Numbered from the stretch's first letter, positions 25,729 through 34,875 are shown. The stretch: 64,000 bases of DNA from Desulfomicrobium sp. UBA5193 (GCA_002412965.1 DHWB01000004.1:496001-560000); one strand, 5' to 3'. Numbers and translations are program-made. Notes: generated by a model from the letters alone, not told the origin.

Positions 25729-26919
25729 TTAGTGCGCGTCGCAGAACTCCGAGTGCGTTTTCGGCCTGAGTCCCAGCAACGCGAGACATGAGATCAGGCC
25801 TATGCCGATGGAAAGCCAGAGCGCCCCTTTTCCGAGGTGGTCCAAGGCCAGCCCGAAGAGATATGGCGCGAACGCCTGGGTGATCCGAGCCGGAGCCATG
25901 AGCAGGCCAAGCCGTGCGCCGTAGGAGTCCGGTCCGAAGATGACCAGGGGCAACGTGCCCTTGGCGATGGTCAGGACGCCGTTGCCTGCTCCGTGGAGGA
26001 GGGCGAAGGCGACCCCGGCCGGTCCGCCGAGGGCCATCATCAGGAGGGCCCCGACCGGATGCGCGATCGAAGCGAGCCGTGCCAGGATCATGGGATGCGC
26101 GGCGCGCATGAATCCGAACTCAAGCAGCCGGGCCACGACCTGGGCCGGTCCCACCAGCGACGCCATGGCCAGGGCCGCCCCTGCGCCATATCCGTAAATC
26201 TCCAGAAGCCGCGGCAGGTGGGCCGCCATGGCGGTTGCGACGAACCATGTCAGGGCGAATACGGTCGCCAGCAAAATGGTGGTGATTCGCGTGCCGGGGT
26301 CTGTGGTTACGCTTTGGGGTGTTGCACGCGCCGCAGAGGTTCTTGCGTCATTCAGGACATCGTGCCTGGGCAGCGAGATGTTGAGGGGAATCCCCACGGC
26401 GAGGTGGGCGATGGCCCAGAACAGGCACGCCTCGCGCCAGCCGAACCTCCCTTCAAGCCATGCGGTGATGGGCCAGCCAACGGTGCTGGCAAAACCGGCG
26501 AGCAAGGTTATTCCGGTAATGGCGCCGCGCGACCCGGTCCCGTACAGCTTGACCAGCGTGGCGAAAGCCCCGTCGTAAAGGCCTGCCGCCATGGCCATGC
26601 CCATGAGCGCCCACGCCAGGAACATGACCACCGGACCTTGCGCCAGCGACAACAGTGCAAGCGCCAACGCAAAGACCGCGTTGGTGCAGGTCAGGACCGT
26701 TCGTCCCCCGTAACCGTCGATCAAGGCTCCGGCCTTTTGACCGAGAATGCTCGAGACCACGAGCGCAAGGGAGAATCCTGCAAAGGCGGTGGATATGGAC
26801 AGCCCGAGCTCGCGTGCCATTGGCTCGGCCAGGATGGCCAGGAGGTAGTAGGAGGAGGCCCACGCAAGCGTCTGGGCGGAACCGAGGCGCAAGATCACGC
26901 CGGTCTGCTTCGAGGGCAT
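25729..26919 (-). CDS. MFS transporter
   Basis: The 396-residue protein has about twelve hydrophobic segments and MFS-like loops (DGYGGRTVLTCTNAVF between helices 2 and 3; YGTGSRGAITGITLLAGFAST). The substrate cannot be inferred. It ends upstream of the phnC operator, so it is probably transcribed separately from the phn operon. The 280 bases upstream (26920-27199) carry no gene I can support. Confidence 0.85.
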   Translation of the reverse strand: MPSKQTGVILRLGSAQTLAWASSYYLLAILAEPMARELGLSISTAFAGFSLALVVSSILGQKAGALIDGYGGRTVLTCTNAVFALALALLSLAQGPVVMFLAWALMGMAMAAGLYDGAFATLVKLYGTGSRGAITGITLLAGFASTVGWPITAWLEGRFGWREACLFWAIAHLAVGIPLNISLPRHDVLNDARTSAARATPQSVTTDPGTRITTILLATVFALTWFVATAMAAHLPRLLEIYGYGAGAALAMASLVGPAQVVARLLEFGFMRAAHPMILARLASIAHPVGALLMMALGGPAGVAFALLHGAGNGVLTIAKGTLPLVIFGPDSYGARLGLLMAPARITQAFAPYLFGLALDHLGKGALWLSIGIGLISCLALLGLRPKTHSEFCDAH

Positions 26920-27199
26920 CAGCGTTTGTTCTTCAGTGAATGGAGCATTGAGAAACGGGTCTCCTTATGTGCGATGAAAAAAAACACATTGGAAGACGAC
27001 CGTGACGGCAATGCGACCGCGGCATGACAATTCGGCCTTCATGAGCAAGGATCAGGACGTGTTGGCGGGACTCTTTTGCGGGATGGTGAAGCCTTGAGGA
27101 TGCGCAAAGGGCGTTGAGCTTGCGGGCCTGTTGCGGAAAAGCCATGCCGTCCAAGAGGCCGGGACGCGTTGAATGGCGTTGGGCACTAGCTGAAGCTGG

Positions 27200-27982
27200 T
27201 CAGTCCAGGGGAGGCAGGGACCGCCCTCGGCGCAGGGCCGCGCGCACCTGTGACCATTTCCGCTCCATGGCTTCCAGGCGGGAGAGCCAGAGGGCTTCGT
27301 GCTCCGTGCGCTGCAGAGTCGCGGCCACGGCTCCGTGCTCGAAGACGATCCTGTGATCGGCGGCCAGAGCAAGGACCGGGTCATGAGTGGCCATGACCAC
27401 GATCTTGTCCGTGGAGAGCAGCAGGTCCAGGGCCTGGCGCTTGTCCACTCCGGCGTTCTCAATCTCGTCGATGAGCAGCACCGGCGACCAGCTCAGGAGC
27501 GCCGTGTCCGCGATCATGAGCGCTCTGGATTGCCCTCCAGAGAGCTGGGTGAGCTGGGCCGTTGCGTCGAAGGGCTCCCCGGCCAGACTGTTGGCGGCGG
27601 CAAAGACGCTTTGCGCGGCCTGTTCCGGATCTTCCACCTCGCGGCTCAGGGCGTGGGTGCGCAGAAAATCCATGACACCCATGTCGAGCACGAAATTCAT
27701 GTTCTGGGTCAGTTGCGCCACCAGGCGGCCCTGCAGGTCGAAGCGGGTGTCGGCGTCTGGCGCGATTCCGTTCAGAAGCAGCGTGCGGCCCGTGGGCGTG
27801 TCGCCTGCGGCCAGGGATTCGATGTCGCCCAGGAAGCGGCTCTTGCCGGAGCCGGTCGGCCCGAGCAGGGCCGTGATCCGGCCCGGACGAAAATGGATGT
27901 CCGCCTTTTCGGGCCTGCCCGACTTGTCGCGGCCTGCGGTCAGGGTCAGGCTCGTCAGCTCCAGTTCAACGTCAGTTTTCAT
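27200..27982 (-). CDS. Stand-alone ABC-type ATPase of an unassigned three-gene operon
   Basis: This 260-residue ATPase has Walker A GPTGSGKSRF (41-50), a Q-containing segment LTQNMNFVLDMGVMDFL, signature QLSGGQSRALMIA (146-158), Walker B PVLLIDEIENAG (167-178) and H-loop ATHDP. The D-loop reads ENAGVD instead of the PTSALD seen in importers, and no permease gene is nearby. That suggests a soluble partner ATPase, as PhnK is, rather than a transporter. Its start overlaps the GTPase gene's end by 11 bases. I cannot name its function. Confidence 0.7.
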   Translation of the reverse strand: MKTDVELELTSLTLTAGRDKSGRPEKADIHFRPGRITALLGPTGSGKSRFLGDIESLAAGDTPTGRTLLLNGIAPDADTRFDLQGRLVAQLTQNMNFVLDMGVMDFLRTHALSREVEDPEQAAQSVFAAANSLAGEPFDATAQLTQLSGGQSRALMIADTALLSWSPVLLIDEIENAGVDKRQALDLLLSTDKIVVMATHDPVLALAADHRIVFEHGAVAATLQRTEHEALWLSRLEAMERKWSQVRAALRRGRSLPPLD

Positions 27983-28673
27983 TTTTCGCCCCGAACTCGG
28001 CCTTTTTCACGTTTCCCTTCTGGTAGCGGCCTCCGATGCGCATCTCACTCAGGCAATACGAGCATACCGCCGCAGGCATGGCGAAGCGCAGCTTCATCTC
28101 TGTGACGGTGTCTATGTCAGGGGCCATGGCCATGATGGCCGCCAGATCCCTGCAGCCCTGGCCGGTCAGGCCGTTGACGTGGCGGATCACGGCTCGCTTG
28201 TTCATCTGTCCGATGCGGTAGCGATAGACCTCGCGCTCGGCCTGGGAGACCAGATCGCCCTTGGTCACGGCCACCACATCGGCCAGCCGGAGCATGGGGC
28301 CGATCTTTTCCGGGGCGTCGATGCCCATCAGGTTATCGATCACGCACAGGGCCAGCGCCCCGCGCAGATGCGGGGCACAGCGGTTGCAAAGCCCGGCCGT
28401 CTCGATGACGCAGCAGTCCGCTCCGGTCCCCTGGGCCCAGGCGAAGGCCTCTTCCAGGTTGGTGGCAAAGAAATGGTCCGGGCACAGCCCGCCGGACAGG
28501 GCCACGCTGACCGGGATGCCGGCCGCGGCATAGAGCTCGTCGTCGCGGCTCTGCAGGCAGTCGAACTTGACCACCGCGCTGGTCGCGCCGGTCTCCCTCA
28601 GGGCCGCGCAGGCCTTGGACACGATGGAGGTCTTGCCGCAGGACGGCGGGCCGGCCACGGTCACGAGTCGCAT
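27972..28673 (-). CDS. G3E-type (HypB/UreG/CobW-like) GTPase with CxxC motifs
   Basis: The 233-residue protein has P-loop AGPPSCGKTS (7-16), a switch region IETAGLCNRCAPH, and TKGD (137-140) as the guanine-specificity motif, with QMNKRAVIRHVNGLTGQG after it. This is the layout of metallochaperone GTPases that insert nickel or cobalt. Cysteine motifs CNRC (96-99) and CSYC (204-207) and single cysteines such as Cys64 could bind a metal. Its start overlaps the binding-protein-like gene by 13 bases and its end overlaps the ATPase gene, so all three are translationally coupled. The metal and target are unknown. Confidence 0.75.
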   Translation of the reverse strand: MRLVTVAGPPSCGKTSIVSKACAALRETGATSAVVKFDCLQSRDDELYAAAGIPVSVALSGGLCPDHFFATNLEEAFAWAQGTGADCCVIETAGLCNRCAPHLRGALALCVIDNLMGIDAPEKIGPMLRLADVVAVTKGDLVSQAEREVYRYRIGQMNKRAVIRHVNGLTGQGCRDLAAIMAMAPDIDTVTEMKLRFAMPAAVCSYCLSEMRIGGRYQKGNVKKAEFGAKNEN

Positions 28674-29677
28674 GCGGCCCCCGGGTTCAGTCTGCGAAAT
28701 TTGATCGCCAGTTCGTCGCGCAGCGTGTTTACGTCCTGGCTGGTCACGAAGTCCCAGCCGACCCATTTGAGTTTGGCGTGCGGGGGCAGGGGCGAGGACC
28801 GGGAGCCGTCCAGGGGGATGAACCAGGTGGCGCTGTCGATGGCCCCGAAGCCGTGTACGAAGAAATCAATGAGCTGGGCGAGGCGCGCGGACTCGGATTT
28901 TTTGGCCAGGAAGTACAGAGGGCTCGCGGCCGCCCCGTCTTCGGGCCAGACCACTTCCACATGCTCGGGCAATTTTGTGCTCTCGGCGAAGAAGAGGGGG
29001 ATGATGAAGATCGCCCCCGCGTCCGGGGCGTTCGTGCCGCTGACCTTGGCCATGCGCGAGGAGTGCATGAGGCTCTTGGTGTTGGCCGCAAGGCGGGTCA
29101 GGCCGTCCTCGCCGAACTCCTTGAAGAGGTTCAGGAGCACGGCGTCGGCCATGTCGTCCCCGTCGCCGCACATGACCAGTTCGCCCTTGAAGCGCGGATG
29201 AAGCAGATCCCCCCAGGTCCGGGGCGCGGGCTTGCCGCCGAGTTTTTTGTGATCGACCAGAAATATGTACGGGGTCACCCCATAAATTGTGTAAGCACCG
29301 GTGGGATCGATCATGCCGGCTTCAGTGAAGAGCGGGTTCACGACCTTCGGCAATACGCTGCCGAAGAGTCCGTCCGCAACGAAGCGGGACACGAATTCCC
29401 TTCGCCAGAAATCGCCGAAGCCGATGGAGGCGATGACCGCCGGAAGTCTGGCCGGATCAGTTTCCATGTACAGGGGATCGTACGGGTCAACGGAGGTGCA
29501 GCCCATGGGGATGAAGGTGGTCAGGGGCGGGGTGGCGCTTGCGGCGATGGCCTCGATGCGCTCCTTGACCACCAGCTTGACCGGGCAGGGTGCGTAGAGC
29601 ACCAGATCGGCCTGGCCCATGGCCGGGGCGTCGTCCATCTGCTGGATGGACTGGAGGAGGTGGTCAAGTCGTTTCAT
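28661..29677 (-). CDS. Binding-protein-like (PBP type II) protein without signal peptide
   Basis: This 338-residue protein looks like a type-2 periplasmic binding protein of the iron/thiamine kind: YTIYGVTPYIFLVDHKKLGG, APRTWGDLLHPRFKGELVMCGDGDDM, then AIFIIPLFFAEST. However, the N-terminus MKRLDHLLQSIQQMDDAP has no signal peptide, so it should be cytoplasmic. An exact GGAG precedes the ATG at 29677, which makes a missed upstream signal peptide unlikely. It is the first gene of the operon with the GTPase and ATPase. A soluble ligand or cofactor-binding role is inferred. Confidence 0.7.
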   Translation of the reverse strand: MKRLDHLLQSIQQMDDAPAMGQADLVLYAPCPVKLVVKERIEAIAASATPPLTTFIPMGCTSVDPYDPLYMETDPARLPAVIASIGFGDFWRREFVSRFVADGLFGSVLPKVVNPLFTEAGMIDPTGAYTIYGVTPYIFLVDHKKLGGKPAPRTWGDLLHPRFKGELVMCGDGDDMADAVLLNLFKEFGEDGLTRLAANTKSLMHSSRMAKVSGTNAPDAGAIFIIPLFFAESTKLPEHVEVVWPEDGAAASPLYFLAKKSESARLAQLIDFFVHGFGAIDSATWFIPLDGSRSSPLPPHAKLKWVGWDFVTSQDVNTLRDELAIKFRRLNPGAACDS

Positions 29678-29765
29678 GGATTCTCCTTGGGATTGCCGCA
29701 TTTGTGCGGAATACTTCTGTCTTGGGCCTCGTGATTTCTCGCAAGAGACCACGGTCACGAATTAA

Positions 29766-29780
29766 GCATAGCCCGTGCCG
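29766..29780 (-). promoter_or_regulatory. Possible sigma-54 promoter of the binding-protein/GTPase/ATPase operon
   Basis: On the minus strand CGGCACGGGCTATGC has GG and GC separated by ten bases and departs from TGGCAC-N5-TTGC at two positions. It is 89 bases before the ATG at 29677. It is weaker than the two nif promoters. Confidence 0.4.
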
Positions 29781-29937
29781 CATCGCTACTGTTTTATAAT
29801 CAAAGAGTTTTATATTTTTACGCGTAAGAGAGTGGGGGAGTTTTCAAGACGAAATTGTATGCTGGTGTGCTTGAGGCTTCATTATTGTAGTGTGCGGCGC
29901 GTTCCTTAGCATGCTTCCCATGGGTCATTGGGGAGGT

Positions 29938-30090
29938 TTACAGTAGTCTCTGATCGGGGTTAGGTGACTTCCAGTCAAATGCGAAGATAGAGGCAAACCG
30001 AGTCAGCTGCTCCTGCGTCGAAAGATCTCGAAATTCAAGCACAAAATAGTCGAAGGCAGCTCTCAGGGCCTCTTCCGGTTGCGCCAGGAT
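29938..30090 (-). pseudogene. Possible gene remnant upstream of the hybrid kinase
   Basis: A stop-to-stop frame of 50 codons without ATG encodes ILAQPEEALRAAFDYFVLEF, RDLSTQEQLTRFASIFAFDW and KSPNPDQRLL. The composition is protein-like and amphipathic. I recognise no family, and an in-frame TGA lies directly upstream. It may be the end of a lost gene. The rest of the 560-base gap 29678-30238 holds only the operon promoter and the kinase leader. Confidence 0.3.
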
Positions 30091-30238
30091 TCATGTGCGC
30101 CTTGGGATTTCCTGACTTGCGCATAATGGGGTATCTTGTAAGAAATCTCGTTCACAGCGAACTAAGCCCGGCAAGCTGGCCGGACCTTTGTCGCCAAACC
30201 GTCATCCTTCATGGTCTTATCGGAACTAAGCGGTGCAC

Positions 30239-33200
30239 ATGCCAATATCACCATCGAGCTTTGAAGATCCCCTTGACCTGTTGATGGGCGCCCCCATTGG
30301 CATCTTCACGTCCTCGCCCGAAGGCCGCTACCTGTCCGCGAATCCGGCCATGGCCAGGATCTTTGGCTACGAGACGCCCCAGGCCTTGATCGATGCGTCC
30401 GCAGAGATTGGAACGGGCATCCATGCCGGCCCTGCCGAGCGGGGCTCGTTCCTGCGGGTTCTGGACGTTCAGGACGAGATTTTCGACCGGGAAACCCGTC
30501 ATCTCCGCCGGGACGGTTCCGAGGTCTGGGTGTCCACCAGCGCACGGGCCGTGCGTGACAGCTCCGGAAAAACGCTGCATTTTTTGGGTTTCGTCACGGA
30601 GATCACGCCCCGCAAGCGGGTCGAGGCGATCCTGGCCCACGAACGGAATCTGTACCGCGATCTCGTCGCCTCGCAGCCCGCCGGAGTGTACCGGTTGCGC
30701 GTCTCGGCCCAGAAGCCCTGGGGTCCGGAAGAGTGGATCGAAAAGCTGGAATCCAACTACACCCTCGAAATGGTCAGCGACCGGTTTTGCGAGATCCTGG
30801 GCGTGACCCAGGAAGAGTGCGAAGCCAACGCGACCATCGTGATCGAACGCATGCATCCTGAGGACAGGGCGGATTTCGTGACCAGGAACGTTCTGGCTTT
30901 GGACTCTCTGGCGCGCTTCACCTGGGAGGGACGGATCGAGAGCGTCGACGGGGACCGCTGGGTGCACTTTGAATCCGTGCCCAGATCACTGGACAACGGG
31001 GACGTGCTCTGGACCGGCATTCTGCTGGACATCTCCGGGTTCAAACAGGCCGAGCGGGCATCCGACCAGAGAGCCCGTGAGCTGGCCGCCCTGCACGAGC
31101 TGAGCATGGTCGTCAGTTCCTCGCTGTCCCTGGACCAGATCGTGGCTGCCACGGTGCGCGTGGTCCGGGAGACCACGCGCACCGACATGGTCTATCTGTT
31201 CCTCAGGCAGGGGGAGCACTTGCTGCTCCAAGCGGTGTGCCCGCAAGACTCGGAAATGCTGATGCATGACATCTCCGAACACCGGGTGGGGGAATGCTTG
31301 TGTGGGCTGGCGGTGCAGGACGGTGAGCCGCTGTACTCCAGCGACATTCACAGCGATGCCCGGTGCACCAGGCAGGAATGCAAGGCGGCTGGTATCCTGT
31401 CCTTCGCGGCGCTGCCGTTGCGCGACGGCAAGGACGTTATCGGCGTCATGGGACTGGCTTCCCGGACGGCCCGGAATTTCCACCCCCAGTCCGAATTTCT
31501 GGAAACCCAGGCCCATCAGGTTTCCATCGCCCTGGTCAATGCCCGCCTCTACGAGAAGGCCAACCAGGAGTTGGACAGCCGCATCCAGGCCGAAAAGACC
31601 TTGAGGGAGCGGGAGGAATTCATTCGCGCCGTGCTGGACAACCTGCCCGTGGGCGTGGCCGTGAACTCGGTCTCTCCGGACGTCAGGTTCGAGTACATGA
31701 ATGAACTCTTCCCCAGGCTTTACGGATCCACCCGGGAGGCCATGAATACTCCTGATGGGTTCTGGGAAGCCGCTTATCCCGAACCGGAATTCCGGGGAAA
31801 AATCCGCGGCATGGTCACGGCAGGCTGCGCCAGTGGGAGTCCGGAAAGCATGTGCTGGGCTGACGTACCTATCATCCGGCAGAACGAGACCCGCTTCGTC
31901 ACCGCCCGCAACATCCCGCTGCCGGGCAAGAACCTGATGATTTCGACGGTCTGGGATGTGACCGAACGCAAAAGAGCCGAAGAGGAGCTGCGCAAGAGCA
32001 ACGAATTGCTCTCGCTCTTCATCCGCAACTCCCCCATCTACGCCTTTATCAAAGAGGTGACTCCGGACGAAAGTCGGGTCCTGGCGGCCAGCGAGAACTT
32101 TCATGACATGGTCGGCATCCCGGGGTCGAGCCTGACGGGCAAGACCATGGAGGACCTCTTTCCGGCCGATTTTGCGGCCAAGATCACCGCCGACGACTGG
32201 GACGTGGTCTCCCGTGGCGAGATCCTGCGTCTGGACGAGGATCTGCGCGGCCGCCACTTCACAACCATCAAGTTTCCCGTCCAGCTCGGCGAGAAAAAAC
32301 TTCTGGCCGGCTACACCATTGACATCACCGAACAAAAGCAGGCGGAGCAGGCCATGGCCCGGGCCAAGGAGGCGGCCGAGTCGGCCAGCCAGGCCAAAAA
32401 CGAATTCCTGGCCAACATGAGCCACGAGCTGCGTACCCCGCTTAATGGCGTCATGGCCATGATGCAGCTCCTGGAGATGACGCCTTTGGACGGCGAGCAG
32501 ACGGAATATGTGCAGCTGGCCAGAAAGTCGTCCGAGCGGCTGACCCGCCTGCTGAGCGATCTGCTGGACATCTCGCGCATCGAGGCCGGCAAGGTCGAGA
32601 TCCGAGAGGAGGTGTTTGCGGTGCAGGAGCTGCTCCAGTCCGTTTCCGAACTGTTCAGCACCAGCGCGCAGAGCAAAGGCGTTTCCCTGGAGCTGTCGAT
32701 GGACCCCTCCGTGCCGCCCAGGCTCAAGGGTGACGAGGCCAGGCTCAGGCAGGTGCTCTTCAACCTGGTGGGGAATGCCCTGAAATTCACGGACCAGGGC
32801 TTCGTGCGCGTGGAGCTTACGGCCATTTCCCCTCGGGGCCGGGAACATTGCCGCATCCTGTTTTCCGTCATGGACACGGGCATCGGCATTCCTCCGGAAA
32901 AACACAAAAATCTGTTCACCCCCTTCTTCCAGGTGGAAGGCGCCTACACCCGCAGGTACCAGGGCGCCGGGCTGGGTCTGGCCATAGTCCGGCGGCTGGT
33001 CGAGCTCATGGGCGGACACATCATTCTGGACAGCATTTTCGGAGAGGGGACGGCGGCCCATGTCGTGCTGCCGCTGGGCTTGCCCGAGAGCGAGGCTAAC
33101 GTCCGGACGGCCGCCGAGGACTCCGAATCCCTGCCCGCCATGCGCGTGTTGCTGGCCGAAGATGAGCCGATCAACGCCCTGGCCGCGAGCAGGATGATCG

Positions 33201-33523
33201 AGCGGGAGGGGCATGAGGTGACTGTGGCCGAGAACGGACGGCAAGTCCTGGCGCTGCTCGAAGAACGGGAATTCGACTGCATCCTGATGGACATCCAGAT
33301 GCCGGTCATGGATGGTGAGGAGACAACCAGGGCGATCAGGTCCTCCGGCAAGGCCTATGCAAACATACCCATCATCGCCCTGACCGCCTACTCCATGAGC
33401 GGAGACCGTGAGAAGTTCCTGGCGGCCGGAATGAACGACTACCTGTCCAAACCATTCAGGATCGAGGAGCTGCGCAAGACCTTCAGACGTTGCGCAGGCA
33501 TCGCGGGGCGAGGGGTCGGCTAA
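30239..33523 (+). CDS. Multi-PAS/GAF hybrid sensor histidine kinase with receiver domain
   Basis: This 1094-residue cytoplasmic kinase has, in order, two PAS domains (about 10-125 and 130-275), a GAF domain (about 285-430), two more PAS domains (about 455-580 and 590-705), a HisKA helix with the phospho-acceptor His729 in ANMSHELRTPLNG, an HATPase domain (MDTGIGIPPE and GAGLGLAIVRRLV) and a C-terminal receiver with phospho-acceptor Asp1018 in CILMDIQMPVMDG. No membrane segment was seen, so it senses an intracellular signal. GTG at 30233 is an alternative start. Repeat copy B begins at its stop. No cognate output regulator is adjacent. Confidence 0.92.
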   Translation: MPISPSSFEDPLDLLMGAPIGIFTSSPEGRYLSANPAMARIFGYETPQALIDASAEIGTGIHAGPAERGSFLRVLDVQDEIFDRETRHLRRDGSEVWVSTSARAVRDSSGKTLHFLGFVTEITPRKRVEAILAHERNLYRDLVASQPAGVYRLRVSAQKPWGPEEWIEKLESNYTLEMVSDRFCEILGVTQEECEANATIVIERMHPEDRADFVTRNVLALDSLARFTWEGRIESVDGDRWVHFESVPRSLDNGDVLWTGILLDISGFKQAERASDQRARELAALHELSMVVSSSLSLDQIVAATVRVVRETTRTDMVYLFLRQGEHLLLQAVCPQDSEMLMHDISEHRVGECLCGLAVQDGEPLYSSDIHSDARCTRQECKAAGILSFAALPLRDGKDVIGVMGLASRTARNFHPQSEFLETQAHQVSIALVNARLYEKANQELDSRIQAEKTLREREEFIRAVLDNLPVGVAVNSVSPDVRFEYMNELFPRLYGSTREAMNTPDGFWEAAYPEPEFRGKIRGMVTAGCASGSPESMCWADVPIIRQNETRFVTARNIPLPGKNLMISTVWDVTERKRAEEELRKSNELLSLFIRNSPIYAFIKEVTPDESRVLAASENFHDMVGIPGSSLTGKTMEDLFPADFAAKITADDWDVVSRGEILRLDEDLRGRHFTTIKFPVQLGEKKLLAGYTIDITEQKQAEQAMARAKEAAESASQAKNEFLANMSHELRTPLNGVMAMMQLLEMTPLDGEQTEYVQLARKSSERLTRLLSDLLDISRIEAGKVEIREEVFAVQELLQSVSELFSTSAQSKGVSLELSMDPSVPPRLKGDEARLRQVLFNLVGNALKFTDQGFVRVELTAISPRGREHCRILFSVMDTGIGIPPEKHKNLFTPFFQVEGAYTRRYQGAGLGLAIVRRLVELMGGHIILDSIFGEGTAAHVVLPLGLPESEANVRTAAEDSESLPAMRVLLAEDEPINALAASRMIEREGHEVTVAENGRQVLALLEEREFDCILMDIQMPVMDGEETTRAIRSSGKAYANIPIIALTAYSMSGDREKFLAAGMNDYLSKPFRIEELRKTFRRCAGIAGRGVG

Positions 33524-33666
33524 CAGGCTGCCCCAAAACGGCGATCTGCTTCGTCACTGCAGAAAATCCAGACCCTCACGTATAAAAGAATACCCTTGCG
33601 GGCACGCGTACGCTTCGGGCCTGGATTTTTTTTGTTCCTCGCATTTCACCATTTTTGAACAGTCTG
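33524..33666. repeat. TIR-bounded interspersed repeat, copy B
   Basis: The 143-bp copy begins CAGGCTGCCCCAAAA right after the kinase stop and ends TTTTTGAACAGTCTG, imperfect inverted repeats. Internal blocks GGCGATCTGCTTCGTCACTG and TTTGTTCCTCGCAT match copies A and C. It contains the central segment CCCTTGCGGGCACGCG that copy A lacks. Its orientation equals copy A and is opposite to copy C. Confidence 0.88.
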
Positions 33667-33710
33667 GACATTCAGGTGTGAGCGCGTTTGCATCGTCTGG
33701 TTGTTGGTCT

Positions 33711-34832
33711 TCAGCAGGCCCCTCCGTCCAGACATTCCTGATGCTTGGCCAGGGCCTGCACCTCGCCTTCGGTCAAGGGGCGGCCGGTGCGGTGGGCGCG
33801 GTCGCGGATGGTATCCACCAGGCTGCCGATGGAGTGCAGCGGTCCGTCCAGGCCCACCTGGCGCAGCATGGTCCTGACCGCTCCCCGTCCGGCCTTGGCG
33901 CCCAGGGCCAGGATGCGTTTGGCTCCTGTCTGGGCCGGGTCGTAGGGTTCGAACAGGGCCGGGTTTTTCAAAATGCCGTCCACATGCAGGCCTGATTCGG
34001 CTGCGAAGATGTCACCGCCGGACATGGGCCGGTTGCGGGCCACCGGGATGCGGGCGTACTCGGCCACCAGATCGCACAGCTCGCGCACCAGATTCATGTC
34101 GTAGATGTCGTAGCCCTGCACCAGCCGCAGGTGTCCGGCCACTTCCTCCAGGGCCGATATGCCCGAGCGCTCCCCAATCCCCAGAACCGAGACATCCGCC
34201 CAGTGCGCGCCCGCCTCCAGGGCCGTGATGGCGTTGGCCGTGGCCATGCCGAAATCGTTGTGGCAGTGGATGGCGATCTCCATGTCCACGCTTTGCGCAA
34301 AGAAGCGCACCAGCTCGGCGATGCGGGTCGGAGTCATGACGCCGAGCGTGTCGGCCAGGCGGATGCGCGCGGCACCGAGCTCCCTGGCCATGCGGGCCAT
34401 GGACAGGGCGAAGTCCTGATCGGCCCGGGTCACGTCCTCAAGGCCGATGCTGATGCGACGGATGCCGCAGGAGTGGGCCAGTCCCACTGTCTCGCGCAGC
34501 ATGCGGGTCAGGCCTTCCCGGTCCGTGCGCAGTCGCTCGGCGATATGCAGATCGGATACGGGCAGGCCGATATTGATCGTGTCGATGCCCAGGCCCGCTG
34601 CCCGGTACACATCCACGGTGCGGCAGGGCGACCAGACGCTCAGGTCGCAGGTCACGCCCCGGCCACGCAGCGCCTGCACCAATTCATCCAGCCCCATCTG
34701 CCCCATCCAGCCGATCTCTATCTCTTCCACGCCCATGTCCGCGATGCGGCTGGCGATCTCGATCCTGGCTTGCCCAGGGATGCTGGTCCCGAACATTTGC
34801 GCCCCTTCCCTGAGTGTCGTGTCGATGAGCAT
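33711..34832 (-). CDS. nifV: Homocitrate synthase NifV
   Basis: The 373-residue protein has the DTTLREGAQ start and the HCHNDFGMATANA metal-binding motif of the DRE-TIM metallolyase family. Length and the nif location favour NifV, which condenses acetyl-CoA with 2-oxoglutarate to homocitrate, the organic ligand of FeMo-co. GGGAGGA lies six bases before the ATG. It is transcribed away from nifH from its own sigma-54-type promoter. A related acyl-transferring synthase is possible but less likely here. Confidence 0.9.
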   Translation of the reverse strand: MLIDTTLREGAQMFGTSIPGQARIEIASRIADMGVEEIEIGWMGQMGLDELVQALRGRGVTCDLSVWSPCRTVDVYRAAGLGIDTINIGLPVSDLHIAERLRTDREGLTRMLRETVGLAHSCGIRRISIGLEDVTRADQDFALSMARMARELGAARIRLADTLGVMTPTRIAELVRFFAQSVDMEIAIHCHNDFGMATANAITALEAGAHWADVSVLGIGERSGISALEEVAGHLRLVQGYDIYDMNLVRELCDLVAEYARIPVARNRPMSGGDIFAAESGLHVDGILKNPALFEPYDPAQTGAKRILALGAKAGRGAVRTMLRQVGLDGPLHSIGSLVDTIRDRAHRTGRPLTEGEVQALAKHQECLDGGAC

Positions 34833-34860
34833 GCGTCCTCCCGTGTTTGCTTATGTCAAT

Positions 34861-34875
34861 GCACGGTCGGTGCCA
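34861..34875 (-). promoter_or_regulatory. Sigma-54 promoter of nifV
   Basis: On the minus strand TGGCACCGACCGTGC fits TGGCAC-N5-TTGC with one mismatch and correct GG-N10-GC spacing. The GC lies 28 bases before the nifV ATG. Confidence 0.75.

Noticed and set aside
33711..34832. nifV as 2-isopropylmalate or citramalate synthase
   Set aside because: It lacks the long C-terminal regulatory domain of LeuA-type enzymes and is in a sigma-54-driven nif setting; homocitrate synthase fits best.
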